A stretch of 64,000 bases of DNA. Origin: Candidatus Nanopelagicaceae bacterium (GTDB lineage: Bacteria; Actinomycetota; Actinomycetes; Nanopelagicales; Nanopelagicaceae). Under the pieces are notes generated by a model. The model was not told the origin of the DNA and searched no databases. It was given only the letters and a program-made list of their open reading frames with translations. The stretch covers positions 28,667 through 92,666 of the forward strand of contig VERG01000003.1 in NCBI GenBank assembly GCA_018882885.1, in the 5' to 3' direction. A program made the position numbers and the translations under genes. Positions 1 through 9,829 of this stretch are shown here, one piece after another. Each line of letters starts with the position of its first letter. Position 1 is the first letter of the stretch.

Positions 1-703
1 GTAGCTGCTTTACAAGTACTGCAGCCTGGCTGAAGTAACCTGTGTAAGCAACAACGTTAGCCTTTGACTTCTTAATCTTTGCGATTGTTGAAGTGAAGTC
101 TGTTGTTCCTTGTGGAGTTGTCTCCTTGCCCGCGATACGTGAGCCAAGAGTGAAATCAACTAGCTTTGCTAGACCAACTGAGTAGTCAGAAGCATCATTA
201 ATTAGGAATACCTTTGCATTCTTTACCTTTGAGGTAATCAAACGAGCCAACGCTGGACCCTGATAATCATCGGTTAGAACCGCGCGGTGGAAAATCTTTC
301 CGCCGAAATCAAAGAGTGTTGGGTTTGTTGCAGAAGGAGTGATGATTGGTAGTCCTGCTGAAAGATAAACAGGAAGTGATACACGTGAAGCACCTGAGTA
401 AGCAGGTCCAACAAGTGCAACTACGCACTCATCTTGTGGAACGGAAGGAGCGATTGGGCCTGCAACTGCAGGATCTCCCTGATCGTCAATTTCCTTAACC
501 TCAATGTCTAAACCAGACTTCTTTACGGCGAACTGAACGCCACGAAGCTCGTTAAGACCAAGAGCTGCTTCCGGACCAGTCAATGGGCCCTGGTAAGCAA
601 TTTTTAGTTTGCCTGCGCACGCTGCGTTTGCAGTTGGAGTAAGAGCTACTGTCATACCCAATGCCAAAGCAATTGCGGAGACGATTGAAGATACTTTCTT
701 CAT
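1..703 (-). CDS. livJ: Branched-chain amino-acid ABC transporter substrate-binding protein (C-terminus beyond window)
   Basis: The frame is open from an ATG at 703 to the window edge, giving about 234 residues. It begins MKKVSSIVSAIALALGM and has an alanine-rich hydrophobic stretch ending near TANAAC, a signal peptide with a possible lipobox-like cysteine. The mature part (KLKIAYQGPLTGPEAALG, then ELRGVQFAVKK, DDQGDPAVA, VGPAYSGAS, ITPSATNP) is the type I periplasmic-binding fold of LivJ/LivK-like receptors. It would capture branched-chain amino acids or a similar solute outside the cell for an ABC importer; the permease and ATPase genes must lie left of the window. An AAAGG ribosome site precedes the start. 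The exact ligand cannot be read from sequence. The C-terminus is missing only because the window ends. Confidence 0.9.
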   Translation of the reverse strand, partial: MKKVSSIVSAIALALGMTVALTPTANAACAGKLKIAYQGPLTGPEAALGLNELRGVQFAVKKSGLDIEVKEIDDQGDPAVAGPIAPSVPQDECVVALVGPAYSGASRVSLPVYLSAGLPIITPSATNPTLFDFGGKIFHRAVLTDDYQGPALARLITSKVKNAKVFLINDASDYSVGLAKLVDFTLGSRIAGKETTPQGTTDFTSTIAKIKKSKANVVAYTGYFSQAAVLVKQL

Positions 704-764
704 TTAACGCCTTTCATTCATGATCATGCCCCCTGGGACAGGGAGGGGTGAAGGCTAACGGGAG

Positions 765-826
765 AGTCTCAATTGACACAAGGAAATAGACGCTGAAAAC
801 AGATAACTTTCTCGTTATTTGAGACT
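765..826 (-). promoter_or_regulatory. Nested inverted-repeat RNA structure in the livJ leader
   Basis: An 8-base arm AGTCTCAA (765-772) is perfectly complementary to TTGAGACT (819-826). Nested inside and directly touching the second arm is a hairpin ATAAC-6 nt-GTTAT (803-818). On the minus strand this lies between the pdtaR stop and the livJ start, so it would be in the livJ leader or the pdtaR 3' region. No T-run follows it, so it is not a simple terminator. A role as an RNA control element is inference. Confidence 0.4.
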
Positions 827-845
827 AAACCTCTCGAAAGTAGCC

Positions 846-1439
846 TTATTTATCTAAGGCGGCATTTGGGTTTATTACCGCCTCGGCAACCTCTTTCATT
901 GTTATGCGCCGATCCATGGCCGCTTTTTGAATCCAAGAAAAGGCTTCTGGCTCAGAGAGTTTTAGGGCCTGCATCAATATTCCCTTAGCCCGATCGATAA
1001 TTTTTCGGGTTTCTAATCTGTCATGTAAATCCGCTACTTCCGACTCTAGAGATTTCATCTGACGATGACGACTAATTGAGATCTCGATGGCTGGAAGTAA
1101 ATCATTAATCGTGAAAGGTTTAACAACGTAGGCCATGGCCCCGGCATCTCGAGCTCGATCAACTAAATCTTTCTGACTAAAAGCGGTCAGCATAAGAACC
1201 GGAGAGATAGAAATTATTTTCTCAGCAGCAGATATCCCATCCAACACCGGCATCTTCACATCGAGAATTGCGAGGTCAGGTTTATGAAGGTTGGAAAGTT
1301 CAATAGCTTCTTGTCCATTTGATGCTTGAGCAACAACCTCATACCCCGCTTCTGTGAGCATCTCGACGAGATCCATGCGGATTAAGGTTTCATCTTCAGC
1401 AACCAAGATTCGATGGCGAACTGAAGAGTCAGATGACAT
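846..1439 (-). CDS. pdtaR: ANTAR-domain response regulator, PdtaR-like
   Basis: This 197-residue protein has an N-terminal receiver domain (acidic E15-D16-E17, phospho-acceptor D60, T85, K107) and, after a short coiled linker (about 125-140), an ANTAR domain (about 140-190; RKIIDRAKGILMQALKLSEPEAF). ANTAR regulators of this type, such as mycobacterial PdtaR, bind paired hexaloop hairpins in mRNA leaders and act as antiterminators when phosphorylated; the partner kinase is usually PdtaS. No histidine kinase lies in this window. The ATG at 1439 is only one base after the discriminator base of the upstream tRNA, so the transcript is probably shared with pyk and the tRNA. The only Shine-Dalgarno-like bases (GAGG) lie inside the tRNA acceptor stem. 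Family call is firm; targets are unknown. Confidence 0.93.
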   Translation of the reverse strand: MSSDSSVRHRILVAEDETLIRMDLVEMLTEAGYEVVAQASNGQEAIELSNLHKPDLAILDVKMPVLDGISAAEKIISISPVLMLTAFSQKDLVDRARDAGAMAYVVKPFTINDLLPAIEISISRHRQMKSLESEVADLHDRLETRKIIDRAKGILMQALKLSEPEAFSWIQKAAMDRRITMKEVAEAVINPNAALDK

Positions 1440-1440
1440 G

Positions 1441-1513
1441 TGCCTCGAGTCGGATTTGAACCGACACTATGCAGTGTTTGAGACTGCCCTCTCTACCGTT
1501 GGAGTACCGAGGC
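1441..1513 (-). tRNA. tRNA-Leu (anticodon CAA) with a short variable loop
   Basis: On the minus strand a full cloverleaf can be drawn: 7-bp acceptor stem GCCTCGG/TCGAGGC (last pair G-U), discriminator A (1441), 3-bp D-stem CTC/GAG with loop CAACGGTAGA, a single linker base, anticodon stem GCAGT/ACTGC with loop CTCAAAC (anticodon CAA, U33 and A37 present), five-base variable loop ATAGT, and T-arm GTCGG-TTCAAAT-CCGAC. The 3-bp D-stem, the GGTAGA in the D-loop and A73 are those of bacterial tRNA-Leu, and CAA reads UUG (Leu). Bacterial tRNA-Leu normally carries a long variable arm, which is absent here, so the gene has class I length (73 nt). CCA is not encoded. It lies 19 bp after pyk, on the same strand. 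Confidence 0.85.
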
Positions 1514-1532
1514 TGGTGCTACTTACCCTATT

Positions 1533-2972
1533 CTAACGATAAGCAGGCGCGACGCCACCTACTGCATCTCCCACCTGGTGTACCCGCATCGCGTTAGTTG
1601 AGCCAGGAATTCCAGGAGGCGAACCAGCAACAATAAGTATGAGCTCACCCTTTGCGACTCTTTGGGATTCAAGAACAATGGCATCAACCTGTTTCACCAT
1701 CTCATCGGTGGTTGTTACAAGTGGGGTAAGGATTGGTTCAACCCCCCAAGTTAGTGACATTTGATTGAAAGTTTCGGCATCTGGGGTTAATGCCAGAATG
1801 GGAATTGGTGATCTTAGGCGTGACATGCGGCGCGCAGAATCACCTGATTTAGTAAAAGCAGCTAGGAACTTTGCCCCCACCGTAAGACCTACTTCGGTAG
1901 CGGCTTTAGTTATTGCGCCACCTTTAGTCTTTGGGTTGTGTTGCAGCGCTGGAATTAAGTGCAAAGCCTCTTGCTCAGTTTTCTCAATAATGCGGGCCAT
2001 GGTTTGTACCGCTTCAATTGCAAAGCTGCCAACACTAGTTTCACCAGAAAGCATTAAGGCATCAGCGCCATCTAAAACCGCGTTAGCGCAATCTGTTGCT
2101 TCGGCGCGAGTTGGGCGAGAGTTGGTAATCATTGAATCCAACATCTGAGTTGCAACGATTACTGGTTTGGCATTTTCACGCGCCAAGGTCACGCAACGCT
2201 TCTGAACAAGTGGAATATCTTCGATTGGCATCTCTACGCCCAAGTCACCGCGCGCAACCATAATTCCATCAAATGCGGCGACTATCTCCTCAAGATTTTC
2301 AACTGCTTGAGGTTTTTCAATTTTAGCAATTACTGGGACTCTAGTCCCGACCTCATCCATAATCTGATGAACATCTAAAATATCTTTGGCGGATCGCACA
2401 AAAGACAGTGCGATGAAATCAGCACCAGCTTTTAATCCCCAGCGCAGATCTTCCTTATCTTTGTCTGACATGGCAGGGACGGACACAGCTACTCCAGGAA
2501 GATTTATACCTTTGTTGTTGGAAACCGGACCCGGCTCAATAACTTTTGTGACAACTTCATTGCCTTTTACTTCCACAACTTCAACGGTGACTTTACCGTC
2601 ATCAATCAGAATGCGATCGCCTTTGCGACAATCCCCCGGCAATCCTTTGTAAGTGGTTCCTACTCGATCTCTGGTTCCAGAGATTTCATCAGTAGTAATT
2701 GTGAAAATATCCCCGCGACTCAAATCATGAGGACCGTTTTCAAATCTGCCTAAGCGAATTTTTGGACCTTGAAGATCCACCAAAATGGCAACAGGTTTGC
2801 CGGCATCGGCAGCCGCTTTTCGGATGAGATTAAGACGATTTTGATGCTCCTCATACCCTCCATGAGAGAGGTTCAATCGGGCTACATTCATCCCCGCTGC
2901 AATCAGCTGGGCCGCTTTCTCCTCAGATTCAACGGCAGGACCCATAGTGCAAACAATTTTGGCGCGGCGCAT
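1533..2972 (-). CDS. pyk: Pyruvate kinase
   Basis: The 479-residue protein makes pyruvate and ATP from phosphoenolpyruvate and ADP in the last step of glycolysis. The N-terminus MRRAKIVCTMGPA and the following VARLNLSHG are the start of the TIM barrel; VDLQGPKIRLG leads into the B domain; VIAKIEKPQAVENL carries the catalytic lysine; GIMVARGDLGVE and MLDSMITNSRPTRAEATDCANAVLDG are the signature PEP- and metal-binding segments. Length is normal for a bacterial enzyme. It begins 31 bp after the gltD stop and reads in the same direction, with the tRNA and pdtaR downstream, so these may share a transcript. Confidence 0.97.
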   Translation of the reverse strand: MRRAKIVCTMGPAVESEEKAAQLIAAGMNVARLNLSHGGYEEHQNRLNLIRKAAADAGKPVAILVDLQGPKIRLGRFENGPHDLSRGDIFTITTDEISGTRDRVGTTYKGLPGDCRKGDRILIDDGKVTVEVVEVKGNEVVTKVIEPGPVSNNKGINLPGVAVSVPAMSDKDKEDLRWGLKAGADFIALSFVRSAKDILDVHQIMDEVGTRVPVIAKIEKPQAVENLEEIVAAFDGIMVARGDLGVEMPIEDIPLVQKRCVTLARENAKPVIVATQMLDSMITNSRPTRAEATDCANAVLDGADALMLSGETSVGSFAIEAVQTMARIIEKTEQEALHLIPALQHNPKTKGGAITKAATEVGLTVGAKFLAAFTKSGDSARRMSRLRSPIPILALTPDAETFNQMSLTWGVEPILTPLVTTTDEMVKQVDAIVLESQRVAKGELILIVAGSPPGIPGSTNAMRVHQVGDAVGGVAPAYR

Positions 2973-3003
2973 TTGGCTATTTTATGCCATTTCTCTCAGG
3001 GTG

Positions 3004-4461
3004 CTAAACCGTCAGTGGTCGAGCAGTTGGTTCGACAGGCGCGGGAAGTTGAGTGCGTCCCATGAGCGCTTTATCTACTGCAGCAGCAGCGCTTCGTCCT
3101 TCGGCAATCGCCCACACAATCAACGACTGTCCTCTGCCAGCATCGCCGCAAACATAGACATCTTCAACATTAGTTTCGTAACTTTGATTACGTGCAATAT
3201 TTCCTCTTTGATCCAAGGCCAGATTAAATCCAGTTACCAATTCATTTTTCTCAACTCCAGTGAAACCCATTGCCAGAAAAACTAAATCGGCAGGAAGCTC
3301 TTTTTCAGTACCTGGAACTCGTTCAAACTTGCCATCTACTAGATGCGTTTCAACAATCTTTAAAGCCTTGAGATTGCCTTTACCATCACCAATGAACTCT
3401 TCGGTTGAAATTGAATAGAGTCGTTCGCCAGATTCTTCATGTGCGCTGCTCACTCGATAAACCATTGGGTAGGTTGGCCAAGGTTGAGAGCTTGGGCGCT
3501 CTTCGGTTGGTCTTGGCATAATTTCAATTTGAGTAACACTCGCCGCGCCTTGACGAATAGCGGTTCCCAAACAATCTGCGCCGGTATCGCCGCCTCCAAG
3601 AATAATTACATGTTTACCGTGTGCATTTATAGGCGGTTCCTGATTTAGCTCACCTAAAGCTTGTTTGTTGCCCCATGGCAAATACTCCATCGCTTGGTAA
3701 ACCCCTTTGTTGGAGCGGCCCGGTATATCCAAATCTCTCCATTGTGTCGCACCTACTGCGAGAACAACGACGTCATACCTGCTCTTCAACTCTTTAGCGG
3801 TTACATCAACACCAACATTTACTCCAGCTCGAAAACGGGTTCCTTCGCGTTGCATCTGATTTAAACGACGATCTAAAACCGCTTTCTCCATTTTGAACTC
3901 GGGAATTCCATAACGCAATAAACCGCCAATTTTTGGAGCTCTCTCATAAACCACCACAGTGTGACCTGCACGAGTGAGTTGTTGCGCTGCTGCTAAGCCG
4001 GCCGGACCCGACCCAATGACCGCAACCGTTTTACCGGTCATGCGATCAGGCTGCATTGGCCTGACATTTCCAGAGGAAAAGGCCTCTTCAATTGTGCGTA
4101 GTTCGACCTGTTTGATGGTCACCGGATCTTGATTTATTCCTAAGACACAGGCGGTTTCACATGGCGCTGGACAAAGTCTTCCGGTGAACTCAGGAAAGTT
4201 GTTAGTTGCGTGTAGACGATCAATTGCATCGCCTTTCTCATTACGCCAAATCAAGTCATTCCACTCTGGAATTAAATTACCGAGCGGGCAACCCTGGTGA
4301 CAGAAGGGAATTCCACAATCCATGCAGCGACCGGCCTGCTTTTGTAGAGCACCAAACTCCTGCTCTTCGTAAACCTCTTTCCAATCTCTGATACGCACAT
4401 CAACAGGACGGCGTTTTGGAGTCTCCCTACCTGTGTTTAAAAAACCTTTGGGATCAGCCAT
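3004..4461 (-). CDS. gltD: Glutamate synthase (NADPH) small subunit
   Basis: The 485-residue beta subunit feeds electrons from NADPH through FAD and Fe-S clusters to the large subunit. The N-terminal cysteine clusters are visible ([17 protein letters not shown] near residue 45 and [12 protein letters not shown] near 95), followed by the FAD-binding [15 protein letters not shown] and the NADPH-binding [15 protein letters not shown], then a late FAD segment [20 protein letters not shown]. Length fits the family. A strong GGAGG lies just before the ATG, inside the end of gltB, and the two genes overlap by 8 bp, indicating translational coupling. Confidence 0.97.
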   Translation of the reverse strand: MADPKGFLNTGRETPKRRPVDVRIRDWKEVYEEQEFGALQKQAGRCMDCGIPFCHQGCPLGNLIPEWNDLIWRNEKGDAIDRLHATNNFPEFTGRLCPAPCETACVLGINQDPVTIKQVELRTIEEAFSSGNVRPMQPDRMTGKTVAVIGSGPAGLAAAQQLTRAGHTVVVYERAPKIGGLLRYGIPEFKMEKAVLDRRLNQMQREGTRFRAGVNVGVDVTAKELKSRYDVVVLAVGATQWRDLDIPGRSNKGVYQAMEYLPWGNKQALGELNQEPPINAHGKHVIILGGGDTGADCLGTAIRQGAASVTQIEIMPRPTEERPSSQPWPTYPMVYRVSSAHEESGERLYSISTEEFIGDGKGNLKALKIVETHLVDGKFERVPGTEKELPADLVFLAMGFTGVEKNELVTGFNLALDQRGNIARNQSYETNVEDVYVCGDAGRGQSLIVWAIAEGRSAAAAVDKALMGRTQLPAPVEPTARPLTV

Positions 4462-7400
4462 TTAGCACCTCCATGATCGCCTGCTCTGCAGAGCGACCTT
4501 CACGCTCGGCCTTAGCAATTACATCTAGAACTTTGGCGTAATCTCTCGGCATAACCATTGAGATTCGCTTTTGAGCCGCGTTCCAATCCTTCAACAACTC
4601 TGCGGCAACCTCCGAACTTGTTTCTGCAAAGAATTTAGAGATGATGGCGCGCAGTTTCTCTGATTGATCCTGCGGCACAGTTAGTACATCAACCATTTCT
4701 TTATTAACCAGGTCAGGATTAAGGTCAAGAACAAATGCTCGACCACCTGACATGCCCGCCGCCAAATTTCTTCCAGTCTTTCCAAGGATCACTACTACTC
4801 CACCGGTCATGTACTCGCAGGCGTGATCGCCAACTCCCTCAACAACTGCGGTTGCACCTGAATTTCTGACACAGAATCGCTCGCCAACTACACCGCGCAC
4901 AAATATCTCACCAGTAGTTGCACCATATCCAATGACATTTCCCGCAATTACATTTTTCTCAGAAGGAAACTTTGCTTTCTCATCAGGTCTGACTATGACT
5001 CGTCCACCAGATAAACCTTTACCCAAGTAATCATTGGTATCGCCATATAAACGCAGGGTTAGACCGCGCGGAATGAAAGCGCCAAGAGATTGCCCGGCAG
5101 AGCCATGGAAGGTGATATCTATGGAGTCTTCTGGCAATCCAGCTCCACCAAACCTTCTCGTGATTTCAGAGCCCAACATAGTTCCAACGGTGCGATTACG
5201 GTTTCTAATCTCCATCTGCAACTTTATTGCTTCGCCTTTTTCTAAAGCCGGCTTGGCTAAATCAATTAATTCATTGTCTAAGGCAGATTCCAAGCCATGC
5301 TCTTGCTTGGAAGTGTTTCGTCTAGACGCATCCTTAGCAATAGCAGGAACTGCAAGTATTGGAGAGAGATCTAACCCACTAGCCTTCCAATGATCCAATG
5401 CAGCTTTGGTATCTAGAAGCTCGACCTGACCAATGGCCTCTTCTAGACTTCTAAAACCTAATTTAGCAAGCCACTCTCTAACCTCTTCTGCGATATATTC
5501 AAAGAAGGTTTCGACAAACTCTGGCTGTCCAGTAAATCTCTTTCGTAACTCTGGATTTTGTGTTGCTACTCCAACAGGACAGGTATCTAGATGACAAACT
5601 CTCATCATTACGCAACCTGACACAACTAGTGGAGCCGTTGCAAAACCAAACTCTTCTGCACCAAGAAGTGCAGCAATGATTACATCGCGCCCAGTTTTCA
5701 TCTGGCCATCGGTTTGTACAACTATGCGATCACGCAAACCATTTAGCAATAGGGTTTGCTGGGTTTCAGCAAGACCTAACTCCCAAGGCGCACCCGCATG
5801 CTTTAGAGATGTGAGTGGCGAAGCACCAGTACCGCCATCATGACCGGAGATTAGAACAACATCGGCGTGAGCTTTACTGACTCCAGCCGCAACCGTGCCA
5901 ACACCTACCTCTGCCACGAGTTTTACATGTACTCGCGCATCTTTATTAGAGTTCTTTAAATCATGGATTAACTGAGCTAAATCTTCAATCGAGTAAATAT
6001 CATGATGTGGCGGAGGTGAAATTAACCCAACGCCAGGGGTTGAATGGCGCACCTTTGCCACCCACGGATAAACCTTGTTACCAGGCAACTGCCCGCCTTC
6101 ACCTGGTTTTGCACCTTGCGCCATTTTGATTTGAATATCATCGGCATTGACCAAGTACTCACTTGTTACACCAAATCTGCCTGACGCCACCTGCTTAATC
6201 GCAGAACGTTTTGAATCGCCATTTGGCTCGGGCTTAAACCGGGCTGGATCCTCGCCGCCTTCTCCAGTATTGGATTTAGCGCCCAGACGATTCATAGCGA
6301 CGGCCAAAGTTTCATGAGCCTCTTGAGAGATTGAGCCATAAGACATCGCTCCCGTAGAGAAACGTTTCACAATCTCTGAAACCGGCTCTACTTCTTCAAT
6401 TGCTACCGGAGTTCTGACCCCCTCTTTGAATGAGAAAAGTCCACGTAGTGTCATTAGAGATTTTGCTTGATCATCAATCTTTGTGGTGTAACGCTTGAAA
6501 ATGTCATAGCGCTTTGACCGAGTTGAATGTTGCAATGTGAATACAGTCTCTGGATCAAATAGATGCGGTTCACCGTCACGACGCCATTGATATTCGCCAC
6601 CGATTTGTAAACGTTTAGATCCTGGAACCTCTCCCCCTGGTGGGTAAGCGATGTGATGTCGCGCAATCGTCTCTTCAGCAATCACAGAGAGGTCTACTCC
6701 ACCCAAACGAGATGTGGTTCCGGCAAAGTATTCATCAATTATTGACTGCGACAATCCAATCGCTTCAAAAACCTGCGCACCGGTATATGAGGCGATGGTT
6801 GAGATGCCCATCTTTGACATTACCTTTAGAACACCTTTACCTAAGGATTTAATTAAATTCTTAACCGCTTTTTCTGGAGCAATTCCAGTAATGATTCCCT
6901 GCAGCACCAAATCCTCTGCGGTTTCCATTGCAAGATATGGATTAACAGCAGCCGCGCCATAGCCAATCAAGAGTGCTACATGGTGCACCTCTCGCACCTC
7001 GCCGGTTTCAACAATCAGCCCCACTTTGGTGCGGGTCTTCTCGCGGATTAAATGATGATGAACAGCTGAGGTGAGAAGGAGAGATGGAATCGGTGCGTTA
7101 TCAGCATCGCCATCTCGGTCAGACAAGACAATTACGCGAGCGCCATCTTCAATGGCGCGAGAAACCTCTGCCCTAATCTCTTCAATGCGATCTCTTAATC
7201 CCTCACCGCCATCTGCAATTGGGAACAACCCTTTAACCACATGGGAAGAAAGTCCAGGGTGGTTATTTTCCGCGTTGACGTGAATAATTTTGGCGAGTTC
7301 ATCATTATCAATTACGGGGAAAGCTAAAGAAATTTGGCGGCAGGAAGCAGGACCTGGATCAAGCAGATTATGTTCAGGACCAATGGAGCCACCAAGTGAG

Positions 7401-8983
7401 GTAACAAGCTCTTCACGAATTGCATCTAGTGGCGGGTTTGTTACCTGTGCAAACAACTGTGAAAAGTAATCAAATAGCAACCATGGTTTTTCGGACAATG
7501 CTGCGATAGGGGTATCGGTACCCATGGAGCCAATTGGTTCGGCACCAGTTTTTGCCATTGGCGTGATGATTACTCGAAGCTCTTCCTCTGTATAACCAAA
7601 GGCTCGCTGACGTCGTACAACCGATGAGTGCGGATAAATGATGTGTTCTCTAGCAGGCAAATCAGATAGTCGAATTATTCCGGCGTGTAGCCACTCCCCG
7701 TATGGAGCGCTGGCCGCCAAAGTACTTTTAATCTCTTCATCTTCAATAATTCTTCCCGCTTCAATATCCACCAAGAACATACGTCCTGGCTGTAAGCGAC
7801 CTTTTCGAATTATCTTTTCTTGTGGAACATCTAATACGCCGACCTCGCTGGCCAAAATCACTAAGCCTTCATCTGTTACCCAAAAACGCGAAGGACGTAG
7901 ACCATTGCGATCCAGAACTGCGCCGATTTGTTTGCCATCTGTAAAAGTTACGCAAGCAGGTCCATCCCATGGCTCCATCAAAGAAGCATGAAAACGATAG
8001 AAATCCTTTAATTCATTTGGCATCGTGTCATGGTTTTCCCAAGCCTCAGGAATCATCATTAAGACTGAATGGGGCAAAGTCCTGCCACCCAAATAAAGCA
8101 GCTCCAGTACCTCATCAAAGGAAGCTGAATCGCTGCCCGAGGGATCGACTATCGGAAAAAGACGTTTGATGTCCCCTGGAATTAAATCACTTTCCAATAA
8201 AGCCTCACGTGCCGCCATCCAGTTGCGGTTGCCTCTAACAGTGTTTATTTCTCCGTTATGGGCTATGAAGCGATATGGATGGGCTAATGGCCAAGAAGGA
8301 AAAGTATTGGTTGAGAAGCGAGAGTGCACCAAAGCTAATGGGGATTTAAAGAGCGGATTTGATAGATCCGGAAAGAACTCCTCTAACTGCCCAGTTGTGA
8401 GCATTCCTTTATAAACAATAGTTCGCGAAGATAAAGAAGCAAAATAAACCGAGAGTTCATGTTCTACTCTTTTGCGGAAACAAAAGGCTCTGCGATCCAA
8501 ATCTAGATCTGCAACTCCATCCTTTGTTGAAACAAATATCTGCTCGAACTGGGGCATAACTGAAAGCGCAGTTGCCCCTAGCGAGCTGGAATTAATAGGA
8601 AGCTCTCGCCAACCCAATATCTCAAGATTTTCCTCTTTAGCAATCTCAGCAATTCGAGCCTTGCCGGCAAAACCATGAGGTAGAAAAACAACACCTGCTG
8701 CATATTTACTTAATGCAGGAAGCTCAAAGTTCAAAACGGATCTGAAAAACTCATCAGGAATTCGAGTAAGGATTCCGGCTCCATCCCCACTATTTACTTC
8801 GGCGCCCGACGCGCCACGGTGTTCAAGATTGCGAAGTGCGGTTAGACCTTGTTGCACAATTTCATGGGTCGCTGTTTTCTTAAGAGTTGCCACCATTGCA
8901 ACACCACAAGCATCATGCTCGTGGGCAGGGTTGTACAAGCCCTGTGCGCTCGGCAGAGCGGAAAAAAGCGAATGGCTTGCCAC
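4454..8983 (-). CDS. gltB: Glutamate synthase large subunit
   Basis: The 1509-residue alpha subunit transfers the glutamine amide nitrogen to 2-oxoglutarate, completing the GS-GOGAT ammonium assimilation route. After a short propeptide, C26 of [11 protein letters not shown] is the N-terminal nucleophile of the class II amidotransferase domain (about 26-430). The central and FMN-binding domains follow ([36 protein letters not shown]), then the 3Fe-4S cysteines in [22 protein letters not shown], and a C-terminal beta-helix with repeated [18 protein letters not shown]. The start codon is GTG at 8983. A 129-bp gap to the next gene upstream gives room for its own promoter. Confidence 0.97.
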   Translation of the reverse strand: MASHSLFSALPSAQGLYNPAHEHDACGVAMVATLKKTATHEIVQQGLTALRNLEHRGASGAEVNSGDGAGILTRIPDEFFRSVLNFELPALSKYAAGVVFLPHGFAGKARIAEIAKEENLEILGWRELPINSSSLGATALSVMPQFEQIFVSTKDGVADLDLDRRAFCFRKRVEHELSVYFASLSSRTIVYKGMLTTGQLEEFFPDLSNPLFKSPLALVHSRFSTNTFPSWPLAHPYRFIAHNGEINTVRGNRNWMAAREALLESDLIPGDIKRLFPIVDPSGSDSASFDEVLELLYLGGRTLPHSVLMMIPEAWENHDTMPNELKDFYRFHASLMEPWDGPACVTFTDGKQIGAVLDRNGLRPSRFWVTDEGLVILASEVGVLDVPQEKIIRKGRLQPGRMFLVDIEAGRIIEDEEIKSTLAASAPYGEWLHAGIIRLSDLPAREHIIYPHSSVVRRQRAFGYTEEELRVIITPMAKTGAEPIGSMGTDTPIAALSEKPWLLFDYFSQLFAQVTNPPLDAIREELVTSLGGSIGPEHNLLDPGPASCRQISLAFPVIDNDELAKIIHVNAENNHPGLSSHVVKGLFPIADGGEGLRDRIEEIRAEVSRAIEDGARVIVLSDRDGDADNAPIPSLLLTSAVHHHLIREKTRTKVGLIVETGEVREVHHVALLIGYGAAAVNPYLAMETAEDLVLQGIITGIAPEKAVKNLIKSLGKGVLKVMSKMGISTIASYTGAQVFEAIGLSQSIIDEYFAGTTSRLGGVDLSVIAEETIARHHIAYPPGGEVPGSKRLQIGGEYQWRRDGEPHLFDPETVFTLQHSTRSKRYDIFKRYTTKIDDQAKSLMTLRGLFSFKEGVRTPVAIEEVEPVSEIVKRFSTGAMSYGSISQEAHETLAVAMNRLGAKSNTGEGGEDPARFKPEPNGDSKRSAIKQVASGRFGVTSEYLVNADDIQIKMAQGAKPGEGGQLPGNKVYPWVAKVRHSTPGVGLISPPPHHDIYSIEDLAQLIHDLKNSNKDARVHVKLVAEVGVGTVAAGVSKAHADVVLISGHDGGTGASPLTSLKHAGAPWELGLAETQQTLLLNGLRDRIVVQTDGQMKTGRDVIIAALLGAEEFGFATAPLVVSGCVMMRVCHLDTCPVGVATQNPELRKRFTGQPEFVETFFEYIAEEVREWLAKLGFRSLEEAIGQVELLDTKAALDHWKASGLDLSPILAVPAIAKDASRRNTSKQEHGLESALDNELIDLAKPALEKGEAIKLQMEIRNRNRTVGTMLGSEITRRFGGAGLPEDSIDITFHGSAGQSLGAFIPRGLTLRLYGDTNDYLGKGLSGGRVIVRPDEKAKFPSEKNVIAGNVIGYGATTGEIFVRGVVGERFCVRNSGATAVVEGVGDHACEYMTGGVVVILGKTGRNLAAGMSGGRAFVLDLNPDLVNKEMVDVLTVPQDQSEKLRAIISKFFAETSSEVAAELLKDWNAAQKRISMVMPRDYAKVLDVIAKAEREGRSAEQAIMEVLNG

Positions 8984-9112
8984 GGTCAGTCCCCACTGGT
9001 TTCTACTGTTATTTAACTAGCGATGTTTGGGACGGCGATGGCCCGATTAAGAGGGGAAATGTATCAAGAATCTGCAGCGATGGAGAAGTGAATAGCGCCA
9101 GCGAGACGGGAT

Positions 9113-9820
9113 TTAAATCCCAGAAACGTGGGCAATCTGTCCCACCCCAGCGGTAATCGCCATACCCAAAATGCCTCCGAAGAGGATTCTTCCGGTGGTA
9201 CGTGTAACGCTTGAGCCCGCGGTTTTGGCGCTAATAACGCCGGCGATCATTAGACCCAACAAAGTTATGCCCACGATTGAAAAAGCTTTACTTCCCAAGC
9301 TGGGCGCCAAAGCGCCTAACAATGGAATCGCTCCTCCAGCTGTAAAGCTCAGAGCAGATGCAAAGGCGGCCTGGAGTGGACGGGCCTTTGTCGCATCGTG
9401 CTGACCTAACTCATCACGTAAATGTGCAGCCAGTGCATCATGTTCGTGAAGCTCTTTGGCTACTTGGGCAGCGGTTGGTCGAGTTAATCCTCTGGCCTGA
9501 TAGATCTGAGTCAGCTCTTCAAGTTCGCCTTCAGGATCAATGGCTAAATGTTCTATCTCTAATTTGCGATCCGATTCCTCAATATCATTTTGAGATCTAA
9601 CTGAAACATACTCTCCCACCGCCATCGACATCGCACCAGCTGCGATACCAGCAAGTCCTGCGGTTACTACAAAATCATTTCTTTGAGCCGAGACAACACC
9701 AATCATTAAAGATGCGGTAGATACCAAACCATCATTTACACCCAGAACTGCAGCACGCAGCCAACCAGCGCGATGGGTACGATGGTTTTCATTGCGAAGA
9801 TGAATTTCCTCTAGGCCCAC
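9113..9820 (-). CDS. VIT1/CCC1 family membrane transporter (iron or manganese)
   Basis: The 235-residue protein begins with a soluble segment and then RAAVLGVNDGLVSTASLMIGV, the first-helix signature of the VIT1/CCC1 family. A second helix (AGLAGIAAGAMSMAVGEYVSV), a cytosolic acidic/histidine-bearing loop (about 75-135; EELTQIYQARGL, ELHEHDALAAHL) and three further hydrophobic segments follow. Yeast CCC1 and plant VIT1 move Fe2+ and Mn2+ across membranes; bacterial members are thought to export or sequester metals, but the metal here is not known. It ends nine bases before lgt in gene order, on the same strand, so it is probably the last gene of a dsbA-like-lgt-VIT unit. Five transmembrane segments match the family. 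Confidence 0.85.
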   Translation of the reverse strand: MGLEEIHLRNENHRTHRAGWLRAAVLGVNDGLVSTASLMIGVVSAQRNDFVVTAGLAGIAAGAMSMAVGEYVSVRSQNDIEESDRKLEIEHLAIDPEGELEELTQIYQARGLTRPTAAQVAKELHEHDALAAHLRDELGQHDATKARPLQAAFASALSFTAGGAIPLLGALAPSLGSKAFSIVGITLLGLMIAGVISAKTAGSSVTRTTGRILFGGILGMAITAGVGQIAHVSGI

Positions 9821-9829
9821 GCTCTTACT

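Noticed and set aside
721..750. C-rich/G-rich stretch as terminator of pdtaR
   Set aside because: The arms pair imperfectly and no T-run follows on the minus strand.
1354..1536. Plus-strand frame across pdtaR start and the tRNA
   Set aside because: It runs through the tRNA gene on the other strand and shows no protein-like features.
5034..5393. Long open frame on the plus strand inside gltB
   Set aside because: It is antisense to a firmly assigned gene, has no ribosome site and no recognisable domain; same reasoning applies to other antisense frames.
9108..9121. 14-bp perfect palindrome GGGATTTAAATCCC at the end of the VIT gene
   Set aside because: It overlaps the stop codon and is AT-rich in the centre; no T-run or promoter follows, so it may be chance.
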